Shown here one piece after another: positions 61,432-64,000 of a stretch of 64,000 bases of DNA. Origin of the DNA: Diospyros lotus. Taxonomy: Eukaryota > Streptophyta > Magnoliopsida > Ericales > Ebenaceae. A model generated the notes under the pieces. It ran no database searches. It was not told the origin of the DNA and saw only the letters and a program-made list of their open reading frames with translations. Position 1 is the first letter of the stretch, and the number at the start of each line of letters is the position of its first letter. The stretch lies in contig NC_068346.1 in assembly GCF_014633365.1 (NCBI RefSeq), positions 34,783,191 through 34,847,190 on the forward strand. The letters are read 5' to 3'. The position numbers and the translations under genes are program-made.

Positions 61432-64000
61432 TGTAATACCCAAGAAATTGGGATTATTGGAGAATAAGCGTTTTATTAGAAAAATGAAATTTCGAGGAAG
61501 ATTGGTATCTAAATAACCCAAAAAATTGATTGAATTGATTGTAGGGAGTACCCTGAAGTCGAGATTCCAAAGGAAAATGATGTGGCATTAATGAGCATAT
61601 CGAGAAATGATTTTTAGCATTGAGAGAAGTCGAATTAGGAACGATTTTCGATACATCTAAAATGCAGCTGTGATTTATGTAGCAAATTCGAATTATCGTA
61701 GGAGACTTCTGGGAAGTCAACGGAACCTTGAGCGGACTCATGTTCGGTATGTAGGACAACCCTTCAGTAGGTTCAGGAAGAAATGAAAAGGTTTACGGCC
61801 AAAACGAAGATTTAGGCCTAAGTGCAGTTTTTTGAAATTGGCAGAGAGAGGTCAAAATGACATTTGTTCGGAATCTTAGAGGATGAAATGAAGAGTTCAA
61901 AGCTTGAGGGACTCAATGGAAGTTATAGAAAGTTTCGGAGTTTCATGAAAAGACCAAAAAGTAAAGAAGTAAAAATGAATGGGGCAAAAGTGCAATTTTC
62001 AAAACTTGGAAGCTGCCATGGCAGACCAAGCTTCTTGCCACCCTTTCTATCACTGAATTCAGTGGTGGAAGACTCGAGGGAGTTGGCTGAGAGACCTTGG
62101 GGCAACAACTAGACCGACAATCGGCCTTGGCATTGACCAAAATGGCCAAATTTCAGTTGAAAGTGGCCGAAAAATTGACCACTTTAATCAAGCTTTTGAG
62201 GGCTATTTCGGTGGGTTTTGGATGGATATATGGCAAGGAGAGACATCAGAGGCCTTGGGTTGCTCGAGATCTGTCGTTTTGGGGTCCAAATTTGGCTATA
62301 AATAGAGGATATGGTGGCCGAGAGTTTTGCAAGATTTGAGCTTCAAATTGACCTTGTTATTGAACAAATCGAGGCATCAAACCATAGGGCTTTTGTTGTC
62401 TATGAGGTGACAACCATTTCTGAAAATTTTGAGGAATTTTGGAGTTCATCTGAGGGTGATCAGAGTTTCGCTAGAAAAATCGAATCTCGTCGGAGTCGGA
62501 CTGATTTTTGCTCGGAGCGAGGTCTTTCGGGTGTTGTTTCAAGCTCAAATTTGTTCAGGGTGATCGACTCAAGTGGATTATCTTCTAGTATAGTCAGTTT
62601 AATTTTTCGGTGTGCCGACGCTTGAGAAGATGACCGAAGATAATTTTTATTATTTTTAAATATTGAAAATAAAGAAAAATAGAGTAAAAATGGAAATAAG
62701 ATGGATAAAATTCTGGAAAAATGTCCAGAAATACAGGAAAAAGGAATAGTTTGCTTGTATGAATTTTTAGTTGGGAAATTGGATGAGAAAATAGTTATTT
62801 TTATTTTTTGAAAGGAAAGTTAATTAGAAAAAAATAGGAAGAGGTTTCAGAAAATTCCCAGAAAATTTATGGAGGTTAGAAATGTTATTTTAGGAATTTT
62901 CATGAAGACAAATTCAAGAAATTACTTGATTAGGTATTTATTTTGAATTTTGGAAGAAGTTATGACTATGAAAAATAGAGAAAAAATAAGAAAAAATGTG
63001 AAAAAAATTAGATTATTGATTTTTCCTTAGAAATGATTGGCCAGGAAGTGATTTGGCCAATGATCTTGATGATTGCGTTATTTTTTAGGTTGACATGCAA
63101 ATCAAGGTGATTCACATTTTTTGAGGTATTTCGAACTTCGTACTAAGGTGAGTAGTTTTATCCTGAGATACTATATATGACATGATTGCTTCATTATGCA
63201 TGATATTTATTGAAGTTATGATCATTTTGTTATATTGCATGGAAAATCGTGATTTTTGTATGGCACGATATTATTAGCATATTGATACTCGTGCATGGGA
63301 TTGAGATGTCGCCCCGATAGTGTAGTCAAAATTCTCCAAGGGTAAATGATGGAACAACGTTAGGATTATCCAGAAAGTAGGTCGGGATTCTGCCTAGGGT
63401 TCCGTGCCGGGCTGATGGGCCAGGGAAGTTACACTAGGGTATATGATTGTTTATGTTATTGCATCATGTATTCATGTATCATGTTTCTAAACCCTCACTA
63501 GAAGATTCATCTTCTAATCAGGTTATGCTCCTGGAACATTCAAATGTTCCAGTTATAATTTGCAGCTATGGCAAGGAGATGATTGATAACGTGGCCGATG
63601 GGTTCGGTGAGTTGTTCCGGTATATGCTCATTCGTGAGGATTTAGGATACGTCTTTAGTCATGGTTAGAAGATTATACTATATTAAAGATCATGTATAAT
63701 TGTTATGTATTTATGAGGAATCGTCAGATTGGACAGATAAGTCTCCATGTATTTAAGTATTTGATGATATGATGATACTGATTCTTATGTTATGATAAAG
63801 TGAATTTAGTTGTGTACCATATCAGGTTTCGATTTTACGCTTCCGCATTTATGATGATTACCTGTCTTAGTTTATTGATTCTTGTTTAGTATGCTGGGAA
63901 GGTAAAACGGGATTGTCGGGAAAATGGTTTATATTGAAAAAAAAAAAAAATTCCCGAAATTCCTAAGTTATTTAACGCTCGAAAAAAGCGGGGCGTTACA
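61432..64000 (+). mobile_element. Long LTR of the TGTAAYRCCC family, plus orientation
   Basis: Starts TGTAATACCCAAG at 61432 and runs to GGGGCGTTACA at 64000, the last base of the window, giving 2569 bp with canonical TG and CA ends. It is the inverted counterpart of 1-2460 (shared near 63480-63660: AAACCCTCACTAGAAG, ATGTTCCAGTTA, ACGTGGCCGATGGGTT). Whether an internal region follows cannot be seen. The 5-bp sequence before it is CTTAC. Open frames inside it (61864-62625, 63447-63668) are LTR sequence, not credited. Confidence 0.85.

Noticed and set aside
1..64000. CRISPR array, operon or other prokaryotic system
   Set aside because: No regularly spaced short direct repeats with unique spacers. 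Spliced plant genes and plant transposons show nuclear eukaryotic DNA.

Overview
The window is nuclear DNA from a flowering plant. Four intact genes have short exons, GT-AG (once GC-AG) introns and clearly plant protein families: a receptor-like kinase, a GPI-anchored X8 protein, a plant nuclear-envelope coiled-coil protein, and a NYN/limkain-type protein. The rest is AT-rich intergenic DNA filled with LTR retrotransposon remnants, MITEs and tandem repeats. A dicot or magnoliid-type genome fits; the sequence alone does not name the species.

Layout. 1-2460 is most of a ~2.5 kb LTR (reverse). 2461-14340 holds tandem and inverted repeats, two GGCC-rich hAT-like elements, a GC-rich leader-like tract with no convincing protein (about 7.6-10.3 kb), a foldback element with ~400-bp terminal repeats (11421-12797) and a Harbinger-type MITE (13153-13673). 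14761-19214 (minus) is a seven-exon receptor-like kinase of 502 aa. 20100-24900 is AT-rich repeat DNA. 24939-26141 (plus) is a four-exon X8-domain protein of 300 aa. 28453-31931 (minus) is a five-exon NEAP-like protein of 337 aa. 33000-54300 is a transposon graveyard: a lectin-domain gene fragment, a copia element with its core deleted and a perfect target duplication, a solo LTR with a perfect target duplication, several copies of one ~1.5 kb dispersed repeat with younger elements nested in them, a Harbinger-type element carrying GC-rich host-like sequence, and a ~168-bp tandem array split by an insertion. 54493-58002 (plus) is a three-exon NYN-domain protein of 976 aa whose middle is an in-frame triplication of a 175-codon unit. 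58003-64000 is flanking and repeat DNA, including a region with about 22 TTCCGAAG-like motifs, ending in a ~2.57 kb LTR that is the inverted counterpart of the one at the window start.

The four genes are unrelated in function and form no cluster or pathway: signalling at the plasma membrane, cell-wall/callose binding at the cell surface, nuclear envelope organisation, and RNA metabolism. I found no previously undescribed multi-gene system. The most notable signals are the recent in-frame triplication in the NYN gene, the GC-AG intron in the NEAP gene, upstream ORFs in the kinase leader, and the nested transposon record with paralogous empty sites.
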